From assembly GCF_018691265.1 (NCBI RefSeq), contig NW_024881313.1, forward strand, positions 33,597,518 through 33,661,517: a DNA stretch of 64,000 nt. Direction: 5' to 3'. Origin of the DNA: Tyto alba. Lineage: Eukaryota > Chordata > Aves > Strigiformes > Tytonidae. Below, one piece after another: positions 49,237 to 61,900 of this stretch. The translations under genes were made by a program, and so were the position numbers. Each line of letters starts with the position of its first letter. Within the stretch, counting starts at the first letter, position 1. The notes under the pieces were generated by a model. The model was given only the letters and a program-made list of their open reading frames with translations, made no database searches and was not told the origin of the DNA.

Positions 49237-51587
49237 TTGAGAAATCAGATGACTTTTCTCAGCTACTCCTCCCAGGAGTTTAGGACAGACCTTACCACTC
49301 AATTTTCTTGCAGGAAATTGTAAGTCATATGTCTTCCTTTCACTCCACAGTCACCATAAAACTGCAGCATGCAATTTGCACAGTGCCTTTAACATCACTA
49401 CTGCTGAGAAACCTTATTCACCACCATAATGTAATTTCTAATAACAGTTAACCTCTTCTTTGTTCTTCTCAGTATCATCACATTTCATAATCATGTCACA
49501 ACTATTCCATTATAATTTATCATCAGAGAAGGAGGAGTTTAACTGCAAGAAACATTTGGTTGTAACATTACAAAAAAAAAATAAATAAATAAACAGAACC
49601 GATTAGAGGGAAGAGAGATATCTACTTCTCATCATATGGTCCTTCTAACACCCTTTGCTTTGTTCTAGGCAAATGTAATTCTGCCCAGTAATAGCCCCTC
49701 ATGATCTTGACAATATGCTTTTCCCCACCACTTTGTCTTTCTTAACTCTATGTGTTTTTCTATCAATTTCTGTTCTGTACCCCACCAGATATAAGCCTCT
49801 TCATTTGTCTTTCCATGTTCTTCAGGGTCTATCCTCAGCTTAGCCATTGCCTACTTTTCACTGGAGAGATGTTGTTTCTCCCTGCAGCTGGACCATTATC
49901 TTCTACTACCCAAACATTGTATTTCCAGACAAGTACCTTCATCTCTATTCTAATGGCAGAAGCCAGAAGCCACTGAGGTCCTGTCTCTACCTCCACATGT
50001 AAAGAAAGATAACTTTTCTTCCAGAAACTGCAGTGAACAAGGGCCATTTGGACACTGAACTTCTGAAACATTTGTCAACTCAGATTGTTTGAACATGGTC
50101 CAGGCAATGAGAGGCAGCAGCACAAACCCAACTTGTGAAGTGTCTTCTTAGCACTCTGACTTCCATGAAGGCAATGATGATCAAAATAACCTTTTTCATA
50201 CAAGAAGTTCAGAAATGCTTGAATCAGAGTATCTTGAAATAGAAAGTAATACTTCAAATAAAGCAGTGAATCAGAAACCTCAGTAGGTAGTAAAGCTATC
50301 TCAAATATTACAACAATTTATAGAGGAGAATCAATTAGTGGATGTGGGTTGGAAGGATATGAATCTTTTGGAGAAGAGCTAACTTTCTTTAGCATTTATC
50401 CACAGAAAATTAGGAGCCACATACAAATGATCAAATTCTGCTCCCTTTAAATCATGACAATCTATTGCAACTCACAGGATCTCTATATTTACAGGAGTGA
50501 AAGAGAATCAGATTTAGCTAATAGATCCCATTTTAGTACACAAGTGTGTATGCGTAGTGTTGCAATAAGAGACTGATAAGCAAGTGGGCAGTGGTAAGAG
50601 CTAAAAAAGTTTAAAAGAATACTGAAGTCTATGTTTAAAATATTACAGTCTTATATCAGCAAGTTGGTCAAATGGAAAAGAATAGAGTACAGGCTGTACC
50701 AGATAGAAGATATTTTAGTAGCCGAAATTTGTATTAGTATGTGTGCTATCTGGCAGATTATATCTATAACTACTTAACTCAATAATGCATTTGCATACAC
50801 TGGAAGGTTTAAGCAGTCCACTCTAGATTTAAGTAAGTAGACTGAATTTAACCTTGCTGTAGCTTTAATAAAGTCTCCAAATGCTATGAGGTTGTGGTAG
50901 AACTGAATAAGGTCCTATGTTAGATTATTTTATCATTCCTTTTCACGCACAGCTCCTGTTTTCCATGAATATATAACAAGCAATAAAAATTATGTCTAAG
51001 AGGTATAAAAACTTCACATTTTACATTTTTTTAAAACAAAGTAAGCAAAAAATAGTAAAAAAATGCCTTGAGGATATTCAATAGTAAGAAGGAATATAAT
51101 TATGCCAAAATATAAAATCTTTATGTTTACAATACACATTTGGTTGTATGACACAGATGTTTATAACAGCAGCAGATTGGCTTTCATGTTTCTGTAGAAT
51201 CTCCTTTGATACTAAAAAATTGTTCATCATCTCACTAAGGTCACTACTTTTCTAGTTGTGTATCAATTCTTTTAATGAAGAAATTCTTATTATAAAATCA
51301 AGGAAAAGTCTCACTTCGGCTACTCAAAGGCAGATCAAACATTTCCCTCCTCTCCCAGCTCACCGTGAGATAGATCACTCTTTAATTAGTGCTTTACTGT
51401 TAAAATCTATTTCTAATGGTAACATCATGGACAGAAATTCAATCTGTTTTTTTCTCTGCAGTCCCACAGCGAGGTAGTAGCCTTACTTCATCAGAACACT
51501 TGCCTCCTATGCATTCTCACAGCAGCTCCCCTCTTATTATCCCTATTATTTTTCTGCTTTTTGTTGTTAAGTTACTGCATATATAAA
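49237..51587. other. Non-coding unique DNA
   Basis: No supported gene. It includes an A-rich (AAAT)n stretch at 49572-49594. The stretch from about 50500 to 51200 is strongly AT-rich but otherwise featureless. Confidence 0.6.
49572..49594. repeat. (AAAT)n / A-rich microsatellite
   Basis: A run of A followed by three AAAT-type units. Confidence 0.85.
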
Positions 51588-52110
51588 ACCACAGAATGAA
51601 TTGAGTCAGAAGGGATCTTTAAAGATCATCTAACTCCAGCTCCCCCATGAGCAGGAACATCTTTCACTAGGTTGTTACTCAATGCCCCATCCAACCTGAC
51701 CTAGAACTTTTCCCGTGATGAGACATTCAGAACTTCTCTCGCAATGTGTTCTAGCATCTCACCACCCTCATAGTAAAAAATTTCCTTTCATCTAATCTAA
51801 ATCTGCCCTCTTTTAGTTTAAAACCATTACTCTTTGTCCTAACACTGCAGGCCCTTGTAAAAAGCCTTTCCCCATCTTTGATATAGGCCCCCTTTAAGTC
51901 TTGAAAGTCCTGAATAAGGTCTGCCTGGAGCCTTCTCTTCTCCAGGCTGAACAACCCCAACTCTTTCAGCCTGGCATCATAGGAGAGGTGTTCCAGACAT
52001 CTGATCAACTTCGTGGCCCTCCACTGGACCTGCTTTAACAGGTCCATGTGTTCTTGTGCTGGGGGTCCCAAAGTTGGATGCAGTATTCCAGGTAAGACCC
52101 CACCATATAT
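51588..52110 (-). mobile_element. CR1 LINE, 3' end with C-terminal ORF2 relic
   Basis: About 520 bases in minus orientation. The minus-strand frame at 52071-51751 encodes about 106 residues typical of the CR1 ORF2 C-terminus: a 'VQWRATKLIR' segment, 'LEHLSYDARLKELGLFSLEK' and then 'GRFRLDERKFFTMRVV'. Below that the plus strand has the reverse complement of the CR1 3' end ('gatctttaaagatcatctaa'). It is 5'-truncated, as is usual for CR1. The frame is still open for most of its length, so it looks younger than the copy at 20.2-21.5 kb. It lacks the start of ORF2 and cannot be active. Confidence 0.93.
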
Positions 52111-55100
52111 ATGTCATGTATGGTGCCTCCTTTCTAACTTATTTTAAAATAGGTATTTTTCATCACTTCTGCAGATCTTCCCTGCTCAGCTGGCTGTCAT
52201 TCTTTTTGAAGACACATGTTGTAAAACCATTTACATCAACAGTGACTTCCAAGCCATCTCCATCCCAAGGCAGGCTTGGGAGGCAACCAAACAGGGGCTG
52301 GCTGAAAAGTGCCAGAGCCAGTGCACTTTTGATGCTCTAATTCCTTCTGATGAGTTCATCCAGTAGGAGATAATCTGCATGACCATGACAGAGGGAGTAG
52401 TGAGCCAAGTTTATCCACCCCCTTGCTCCCACCAACCCCCCCCCAGCAACTGTTTTAGATGGTGACTAAACTGCCAGATGTATTTTGGCTTTTTGAACAC
52501 TGCCAAAAAGTTATAATTTTCACAAAACCAAACAGACGTCACATCCGGAAAGCTCAATACTCCAGCTCCTTCCAAAAGCTTGATCCTATTGCCTTAAGCA
52601 AGGCTCTGTTGCAGGTAGGCTGGGGAGGGCGGCAGGGCTGGGAACTGCCTCTCCTTACATTTTCTATTTTTCCCTATGTGGTCCCCTGATATTAACACTT
52701 TTTTTTTTTTTTTTAAACATGTCCCTCCCACAAAGGACCCCAGCTAAACAAACCTCTATGTAATTTAATAAAAAATACAGAAGAAAGAAAGATTAAACCA
52801 TCTAATCCCAAAGCAAAACCTAATCTTTACTTTTAGTCCAATTTCCAAAGTGATCTTGAATGTGTTATTTTTACCCCAGTGGTCTAAATTTTGTTTAGTG
52901 TTGTATTGATTAGGCAGTATTTGATGAAAGGCACTTGTGGGCTGTGGGTTTCTCTTACATCTTTGTCATTGGTTCTTCTTTCACTAAAAAGTTTGGAACA
53001 TTCTCCTTGTCTTTTATATCCAGAAAGCCATAAAAAGCTGCTTATTAACCACTTCTCTTCGTCCACAGAAAAAGAGTTACGCTGATGTAGATAAATCATT
53101 TGCAATACAGTTTTTGATAATGTAAACTAAGGCAAAAATTACTCTATACATTTATTTAAGTAATTGCAAACTGTGGCTCAGGAGTTCATTTCCTGTTGTT
53201 TAAGTTCACTTTCAAATATTCTTGACTGGACCTTCATTGAGTTCTGTATATATTAATTTTCTATACATTTGCAGTCAGCCATACTATAAAATCCAGGTGG
53301 TCCTTAAGAAAGATCGATATACCCAAAATGAAGAAAATTAAGTCTTTCTCAAAGGAAATTATTTTTCACCAGGAGAATGAGTTGTTGAGCCTGACTTCTA
53401 AATGCATACTTAGGTAACCAAGCTTTTAGATGCCTCTGTTGCTGAGGACATATTCTACAGCCAGATCCAGACTCTGACGAAATAGAAGTACTTCCCTCAA
53501 GAGGGTCATTTCTGAGCCTACCTGCGAGACCTGGAGCTTGGAAAACACAGATACAAAAGTAAAATCACCAGTAGCTTGGGACTGGACTTTTCGGCAATGT
53601 CTGTCTATAGGGCAGAAAACAGTGTGTGTTGAGCAGGCAGAGGGGGAGCACAGATTCTTGGCTCTTCTGGGATGCATTTGCTACCCCACCCACACAGAGG
53701 TGCCAGGCTTGGGCCAGACTCCTGCTGCCACAGGGCAGGGACAAAGAAAAGTCACAAGTGGAAATGGGAGGAGAGTCCTAGCAAGCTCTATGTGCTGTTC
53801 GCGGTGGAGGTGGACAACACTCCTCCTCCCCAGCAGTAATTGTCACTCACTCCTTCAGAAGCTACCACAGGCCTGGCTGCCCAAAGCACTGGTGTGTGTG
53901 AAAGTGCATGGACTGTGACCACCTTCCCACACCGGTATGTACCGCAGTATCCCTTGCCAAGAAAATCTGTAAGCATCACCCAGCGAATGCAGTGCTATGC
54001 TGAGGAAAGTGCCTTTAGCTCATCAAACTGAAGAGATGACTGTGCAAGAAGTTAAAGAGGATTCAGAGGCAGAAGATGGAAAGCTGTCCCACTGTGAACA
54101 CTGCTGGCGTTAGCATGTGCCACTGACTAGCTCATGGCAGCCGCTTGTTTTCACCTACAGATGAAAGATGAACTCTCTCTCAAGCCCCCAGAAGACTGCT
54201 TATTCAAAATGGAAAAACAAATTATAATTTTTTTTTTTTAGAAGGGGAGAAGAAATTAAAATATATGGAGTTATGAAGTGAAGATGAAAATATTCATTGT
54301 GTCGAATAATTAAAGAGCCTGAAACCATGTCAGGAATAAAGAGGGAATTCAAGCAGGCAAAATTTATACTCAGAATAGTAAACAAAGACCATGATTGTAA
54401 TTTCAGATACGCAGTCACCTACCACCAGGCAAAGTGGGGAAAAGAAAAAAATCAGCTTTTACGCATTTAGCCAGTGAATGGTACAAGCTTCACAATGATG
54501 TGATTTGAGTTGTAGCTAATCCAAGACAGTGAGAGTAGAAAGCACTTAAGGCAGTGGGTTAAGGCATTGTCCTTTGAACACAAATGAGTTCAGTTGAAAT
54601 CTTACAGAGAACAAGTAAAAATTAATTAACTTACACTTTCTTGGACAAACCCACCATTTAATTTAATGTACAGGGCTATAATTAACAGCCTTTGCTCTGA
54701 AGATCAGTGGAGGAGCTGACAGGTTTGTGTGAGACATTTTCCATTTATTTAACTGCTGCTATCTGAGCATGTTGCAATCTGTCTGTAATGGACTTCTCTG
54801 CCCTTGCAGCATTCCTGTGCACCAGAGAAACGCCCTTGCCTCTGTTTTTCAGCCAAGACCTTAAGGTTGAGGTCTAGTCCACTGATCGAGTGGGGCATTG
54901 CAGGGTTAAATATCACCATAAGCCTGTCTGCAGGGGTGAAGCTCAGAGTCATGCCAGCTGGAGCACTCATTCAAGAAAAAAGCCCAAGTTCAATCCCCTC
55001 CTGATGCTGCAGGGGTTCAGACCCTTACACCCCTGCTCTGGGCAGTGCGAAAGGGGAACCCCAGGCCCACATCCCTGCTCCCAGGTTTCCCAAACCCAAA

Positions 55101-55394
55101 GGCAGGTGTTCCCAGCAGACCATTACACAGGTCTTGTCATGCTGGCTTGGTCTGGAGAAGTTGGAAGAGAGATTTTTTTCCTTCTGAAACCTCACATCAC
55201 AAAGCAATGTGCATAATTGATTATGAAATGAAAAGGCAGACATAGTGGCTGTGCATAAATTAACAGTCTTCCCTTAATTCTGGCTTTCCCTAATCATTGT
55301 GTGCCTGATTTTTCAATCCTAGCGATGGTTTCAAACAGTTTTTATGGGTTTAACATAAATATACATTGCTATCTTCATGCCATTTATGGCTTAC
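52111..55394. other. Non-coding unique DNA
   Basis: No supported gene. It has a C run near 52438-52445 and a T run at 52699-52714. The 126-codon frame at 53538-53918 has no recognisable domain. An AT-rich, homeodomain-word-rich stretch lies at about 54600-54760. Confidence 0.6.
52699..52714. repeat. Poly(T) tract
   Basis: A run of 16 T residues. Confidence 0.85.
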
Positions 55395-55560
55395 ACAGCC
55401 ACAAAGGACCATTGTTATTACCTAGTCTGACTCCAACCATCTGCTATAACACAGGGTAGAGAATGCCATCTAATGTTTTCTGTATGCATGCCCTAACTTT
55501 TAACTAGGACACTTCTTTCAGAAAGCCATCTCATGGTTTTCCCAAACATTTTAATTTTTT
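55395..55560 (-). mobile_element. Ancient CR1 (L3-like) 3' fragment
   Basis: The plus strand has 'acctagtctgactccaacc', 'ctataacacagggtagagaa', then 'tttcagaaagccatctcatg'. These words, in this order, form the reverse complement of the 3' region of an ancestral amniote CR1 group that is common in turtles and crocodiles. It is heavily diverged. The right-hand boundary is uncertain. Confidence 0.68.
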
Positions 55561-58500
55561 TGCAGCTGTCCTGGGACTAACTGCATTTGGAGCCTGGGTT
55601 TCTCAGACTCTGCTATGGACAAACTATTAGGCTCATGAGGTACTTTTCTCACATGGCAGATTTGACAGTAACTGATTTTAAATGTAACATTGTGGAATGC
55701 AGGCAGCTCATTTACTAGCTTGAAAATGTGGTGTTCATTGTACCACTTTGCAGAGGAAAACAATATGATCAGATTGTTAAAAAAAGGGAGATGCAAAATG
55801 AACAATATGAAGAAAGCTTCTTGAAAAGATGCTCCTAATATGACTCAGACAGCAAACATGGATGCTCAGTCATAGCTCTGGCATCTTGTACTTCTCCATT
55901 TAAAATACGATCTCTCTTTACAGCTTTACCTGTGTTGTTTGTCTCCAGCTAAAATTACATGCAGTCAGCTCCTTCTTAAAATCATGGTGTAAACTGCTGT
56001 AAACTGATACAGAAAGGTAACTCAGAGATTTAGGAACCTAAGTACCATTTCAAATGGTGACATCTGAGAACAGAGAGAGAAAGTAAAGACACTAAATTGC
56101 CTGAGGGGTTTTAGGTGTTTGCTTTTCATCTTTGAAAACCTCATGGTAGCAAATACATCACCATGTTCCTTCCTCTCTATTTACAGCAAATAGACTCCAC
56201 TATCCTCTTTTTCCACCCCCATCTTCCCTCCAGAGGCTTATTCCAGAGAGGGCCGATCGCAGTTTGCTTTGCACACGGCAAAACAAGTGCTCAGATTGTT
56301 AGCCCAATTTCAGAAAAGCTAGTCAAGGATGACAGATTTAGTTTTTAACTGCATGAAATGTATTTATAATTGATTCCAGAGTATCAGCACATACTGTGTT
56401 CAAAAAGTGCCAGAAGTAGAAGGCACATCAAGACAAACCAATGTAAGTATCTAGGAACCACACAGGATGTTAGAGGACAGTACCAGAAGAAACCCAGGGA
56501 TTTAGTAGCAGAAATCCTATTACAACTGAAGTTCATGTTCCTAAACCTCTTAAGTCAGTCTGTAAATCTCCTATTTATATCTTTATGGTCAAATTAAAGT
56601 TTGTTTTCAGTGCTTTTAAAATCTCTTCTGCTCAGAGCAGTACCACAAATATATATTTAGTGTGACAGTATGTTGCTAAATTACTCATACTTTAAACTCA
56701 TAAATGGTAAAGACAATCTTCCTGACTTTACATGCTCTCCAGAAGAAATGCGTTATTTATTGGTGATTTTACATTCATATGCATCTTATTTGTCTGTCAG
56801 TTCAAAGCAGAGTTGGAACACAGAGGGAAAACTGACAAAACATTTTAGAGGTACTTAATTTCACCCTACTTCTTTTCATTATTCACAAAAAAAAAAAAAA
56901 AAAAAAAAAAAAAGCTGTCAGCTAGACTTACATAGAAATACTTTGGATGGGTTTAATGTTCACAAAACTGAGAGACATGATTAAACTGGACCAAAGCATC
57001 ACTATTTTTCTCACTATGGCAACATCTAAGAGTCCTGTGGTGAGGTACATTCCTCCTGGTCTGGATGCTGTCCACACACCAAACAGATGAGTTGCACCTG
57101 ACCAGCAGAACTTGCACGTCACCTGAGGTGGGAGACAGGGAAATGGGAAATCAAGGGTCAGTTGCTTGTGAGGGATGGTAAATTAAATGCATGTGTCAAA
57201 TATAGTGACCTTGCTATGGTGGGCTCCAGAGGTCTGATGGAAGCTGCAGCCTGTGTGCCATCTAAATTAAATGGGATCAGTGAGCATGCAAGTGATGGTG
57301 CCTCTCATGCCAGAAGGGCACCATGACGTTATCTCTAAATTATTCCATTACCAATTGATTTCTGTTTACAAGTAAAGGGTTCTTGTTTATTAGCTTTTAG
57401 CAAATGACTACTATAATCCAACCTGAATAAGAAAGGTAAATTGGGACCATCCTCTCAGAAGCATTAGCAAAATATTCAATCTGTTATTGCTGTCAACAGG
57501 ATGAGAAATGCCAAGAGTCAAGCTGAGTTATTTTTGGCAAAAGAAATAAATATGTGGTAGTGAAAGGTGTCTAACTATTAAAAGGAAGAAGACAAAAAGA
57601 GGCAGGGCCAGGCTGGATTGGGAGCAGACTAAATCCCTAGACAAAACATGAAATGAGCATTGTTTCTTGTTTTAATAAGGAGGAAGATATAGGATTGCTT
57701 GTAAAACGTGGATGATCGGGAGAATGGAGCACATGTAGAAGAGTACAGTGGTATCCCAGGTAAAAATCAAGTCCAGAGATCTCGGCACACTCAGGGGACT
57801 GAAAAATCTCCAGCCTAGAATGCTGAAAAAAACAACGCATAAAATCCAACCCTGATAGCAGGTACTATAAAAAGATTGCTGGATTGAGAATAGTCCCACA
57901 TGACTGGAAAATAGCTTGGCTGGGGGAGGAGGCAATTCAGCATGAAAATAGTCACTGTGAGCCAGGGACTTTTCAGATGAGTTATTTCCAGTAATGGTAC
58001 AGCAGGACAAGTATTTTTCCATAGGAATCAGCAAATCCCTGTCTTTAATACTTCACTGCACAATTCCACTCCCCCATGATCTAGAACAACAAGAATGGTT
58101 TGGAAGAGGTACTTGAGATTTGCTATGCAATTCTGTGAAACAACAAGTCTGGTCTCCTCTAATCTAAAGCCATTTATCTTATATTTAACTTGTTTGGTTT
58201 AGCAAATGTAAGAGAGGTGATCATTCTGTATAATGTGAGATGAAGAGCTGAATATAAATTATAGAGGGAGGACTATTTAAAAAGCGCTGGAACAGGGATT
58301 TAACAGTCTGTTAGTTTGGTCTGAGAATTATATGGCAGTTTCTATTAGAAGACTGAGGATTTTAAATGCCCCAGTAATAAAAGTAATGGGGGAAAGGAAA
58401 TCTAGATGATTTCAAGATAGATCTCAGCCAGATTATGAACAGGATTTACAATGTTGTCACTGGTATTGAAAGGTGTCTGGATTTGATGTCCCAGGGCAGA

Positions 58501-58781
58501 ATCAGCCACGCCTTTATCCCTTATTCATGACCAGATCTGCCAACTGCCTTGGCCAACTTTCAAGAATAATGTAGTCATCCAGGTACCTTTGAAAAGTATA
58601 TGGTCCCTGGGAAGGTTCCCAGCCAACTCCTCCTTTAGCTCTAGGGTGCATTGCCTTTGTGATATTTCAGGCACAGGAAGCAGTGCTGGGAGTAGACTGG
58701 ATGGATAAGCTTCAGTCTGCATTACAGATGTCTGCTCCCAGCTGTGTTCTCAAGAGACATGGGCAGACTCCTGTACTGTCA
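55561..58781. other. Non-coding unique DNA
   Basis: No supported gene. It contains a pure poly(A) tract at 56887-56913 and an AT-rich stretch at about 57320-57420 that could be a regulatory element. Frames reach 120 codons (58034-57672 minus) without recognisable content. Confidence 0.6.
56887..56913. repeat. Pure poly(A) tract, 27 A
   Basis: 27 consecutive A residues with no AATAAA or retroposon body directly upstream. Simple homopolymer repeat. Confidence 0.9.
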
Positions 58782-58991
58782 TATGATGAGGATGGTGAGA
58801 CACTGGAACAGGTTGCCCAGAGAAGTTGTAGATTCCCCATTAGTGGAAGTGTTCAAAGTCAGGTTGGATGAGGTTTAAGCAAGCTGAGCTAGTGAAAGAT
58901 GTACCTGCCCATGGCAGGGGGGTTGGACTGGATGAACTTTAAAGATCCCTTTCAACCCAAAAAACCTAAACTATTCTATGATTCTATGATT
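58782..58991 (+). mobile_element. CR1 LINE 3' tail with (ATTCTATG)n end
   Basis: About 210 bases of a 5'-truncated CR1 in plus orientation. It has 'gagacactggaacaggttgc', 'gaagtgttcaaagtcaggtt', 'cctgcccatggcaggggggt', 'ctttaaagatccctttcaac' and ends in two ATTCTATG units plus ATT (58973-58991). That tail is the hallmark 3' end of avian CR1. The words are close to the consensus as I recall it, so this is one of the younger CR1 copies in the window. Confidence 0.93.
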
Positions 58992-61900
58992 GTCACAAAT
59001 GTGGTAACCAGAGGTTCTGGCGCACCATTATACCATCAAAACTGCATGATTTCTTGGGCATGGGTAGAATAGAATAGCTGATGGCTTTGTTATACAGACA
59101 TAAAACATGGCTTTGCAATACAACATAATCCAAAGCAAGATCCCTAGGAAATGCGAAAGACTTATGCTTCTACATTTTTTATGCTCTTCTAGTGTACACA
59201 TTATGTAAAAAAATTATTTTTATATGGTGGCTTTTTAGGACAAATCCCCTCTTTCTCTGTGACATGTTTACGTCCCACAAACTGAAATTTTCTGATGCAG
59301 GGTAACTAGTTTTTCAAGAGCTTAGTATGGAAATGAAACACATATTTGCACTGGTTTTGTTTGAATTAAGAAGTTTCTAGAAATCCTGTCTGTTATCCTT
59401 GTAAAATAACACTCCATACCTACCAGACAGGAGCATGAATTTCAAGGACATTGTCCTCAACAGCTTCTATAATGCTGTCCATCAAGTGGCCCCACAAGCC
59501 CCGAGCCACCAATGACCAAGGTAGTACCAGAAATAGAAATGGTGTAGAAGTGTCAGCATATAAGTTAATAAGTCCTGTGGAAATGTAAGACAGATCAGCA
59601 GGACCTGAGCATCTTTATGGCTGCCAGACCACATCGAGCATCTTCTCACAGTGTGGGTCACTGCTGGTCCTTGTTTTCCCTGTACTCTATCATGCAGTTT
59701 GACATGCCATAATTTAGGATATTGAGGCACAAAACTGGCAGTGAAATCACTCTTTCGGTTTTGAAAAAGTCCCTGGAATTAAGTACTTATGTTCTGGGTT
59801 GCAAATTCTTGGGGACCAAGACTGTCATTCAGCATTTGCTTTTATTCAGTTTGTTCAGCACATGCCAGTGAGACTCAGTCCCAGTGGTCCACCAGTTATG
59901 GTCCCAGGGGTACGAATGGATGAGGAGCAGTTGGGACTGTGAGACCTTTCTGGGGTCCAAAAAGTTTGAGAAACTTTTCTCCAAAACATGTCAAATTAGA
60001 ATAGATTTTGGTTTGGGATGATCATACTGGAGCATTTCATTTAGATTAATCTTACAAAATTATCTGCAGAAATAAGCCCCTTGTTTCCAAGATCAGGACC
60101 CAGAAACTGAGTTCATAGTTAGAGATAGTTAGAGACAGTGCTTTGCAATATCTCTAACAGGTCAGGGGCATCTGAGTTCCCACTTTGGACAGCGTCTTTT
60201 GCATGATCATTTCATTAGTGACTTAGAAAACATTCACTGGTAATGAAAAAAAAGTTATATAAAGAGATCCCAACTAGAGTGCAAGACCCCTGAAGACTCA
60301 TAATCCTGACAGAAGACTTTAAAAGATCCTGGCGCTGAAAACTATAACATTTAAAAGCTGAACGGAGGGATTACCTCACTGGGAAGGTAATTGCTAACAT
60401 AGATGTTGCCCTGGGGCACTCCAGTTAATTTATTTTCAATATTAACTGTCTTTCCCAGAGGTGTAGAAAATGGTTGTAATTTAGGATTAAGGAAGGCATA
60501 CCTTTGATGAAGATGGATTAGAAATGCCCATTCTAGTCAACAGTCAATGCTTTTTCTATCAATTCACTCTGGATTAAAGTTTTAAATGCAGGTCCCAGGC
60601 AGCAAAGGAGATATGTAAAATCAAAATGGGGTTAATAGATAATACCCTTAAGTTTTATCCACAAACCAAGAACTGAACCAGACCACCCGGTCTGGAAGAA
60701 GACGTAATAAAAAAGGTTTGTTAGTATATGTGGCTTTTGCTTGAAAGCTTATATTGGTAATAGTGAAAAATACAGGGAAAACTACAGTCTTACATAAAGT
60801 TTATGATACTTCATATTCTGAAACAAGGATTGGCCCTGTAAAACAGGAGTACTGAAGGAAAACTAGCTTATATTTTTCTCTGATGTGAGAAAACAATGGT
60901 CATTGGGGTATGATATCTGATGACCTATGGAGATAAAAGTTATGTCAAATTCAAAAAAGAAAACCCTAAAGGTGGAAGTTCTTCCCATGCAAGGACTGTC
61001 ATTGACAGCTCTGAATTCTTCAAATGAGAATATATGTGTAGCCACTCACAGAAACAGCTGATAAGTGTTGACCATCTTAGAACCTATATCTGTTTTTTAC
61101 CATCCCTCCTCTTTTCTACACTTCCTTCCTTGGGGAACTTGAAAGAACCCTCTCCATGAAGCCAGTGGTTAGAGACAGCACAAAACCAGACCAGCAGTGG
61201 AGTATTTGCAGCTTTCAAAGAGAACAAATGTCCTACCTGACTCTAGAAGCACAAAACAGAGTAGATAAAAATAACACCGGAGTTAAATATGGAAATAGCA
61301 GGTTATTTTACTGACTTAAAAGGGAATATTTAAAAATATTTTGGCATAGTAAATGGATGCAGAATTTTAGAAAGATGATTTGAGGGAAATTGGAAAGAAT
61401 GTCAAGTTTGATGGTTACCTCACTTCTTAAAAACTCCAAGAAACCAACTTTCAGTAACCAATAAGGCCCTGCAAACATGAGATGACCCATGCATTGACAT
61501 GGCTCCAGCAGTGCTGCCTGCCCCGAGCCTGCCTGTCTGGCTCAAGCACTGCAAAGAGTACCCTGAATCTAGCTCAGCCTTGGTTGTGGCTGTGACAGCA
61601 AGTGCTGTATGTGGCTTTACTAACAGTAAAAATTATCTTCATTGTCATTTGCAGATTACTCTGTCTGCTTCTAGAGATGTCACGTTTTGGCTGCTAACAG
61701 ACCTTCAAGGCAACTTACTGTAATCAGAGCATGCCTGGGGAACTCAGTTTCCAGCACAGATATGGCTCTGCCTCATGTTTTTAATGGTCTAAGGTATACA
61801 AGGATGACTTGGGGCAGACAACCCCCCAGGCATATCGCCAAGCAACTTGTATCTGCCATGCTGGCTCCCAGGTGGTCATTTGAGCCTGTATTTGGGAAAA

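Noticed and set aside
58140..58200. Possible CR1 3' region ('ctaatctaaagccattt')
   Set aside because: A single short match with no flanking CR1 words.
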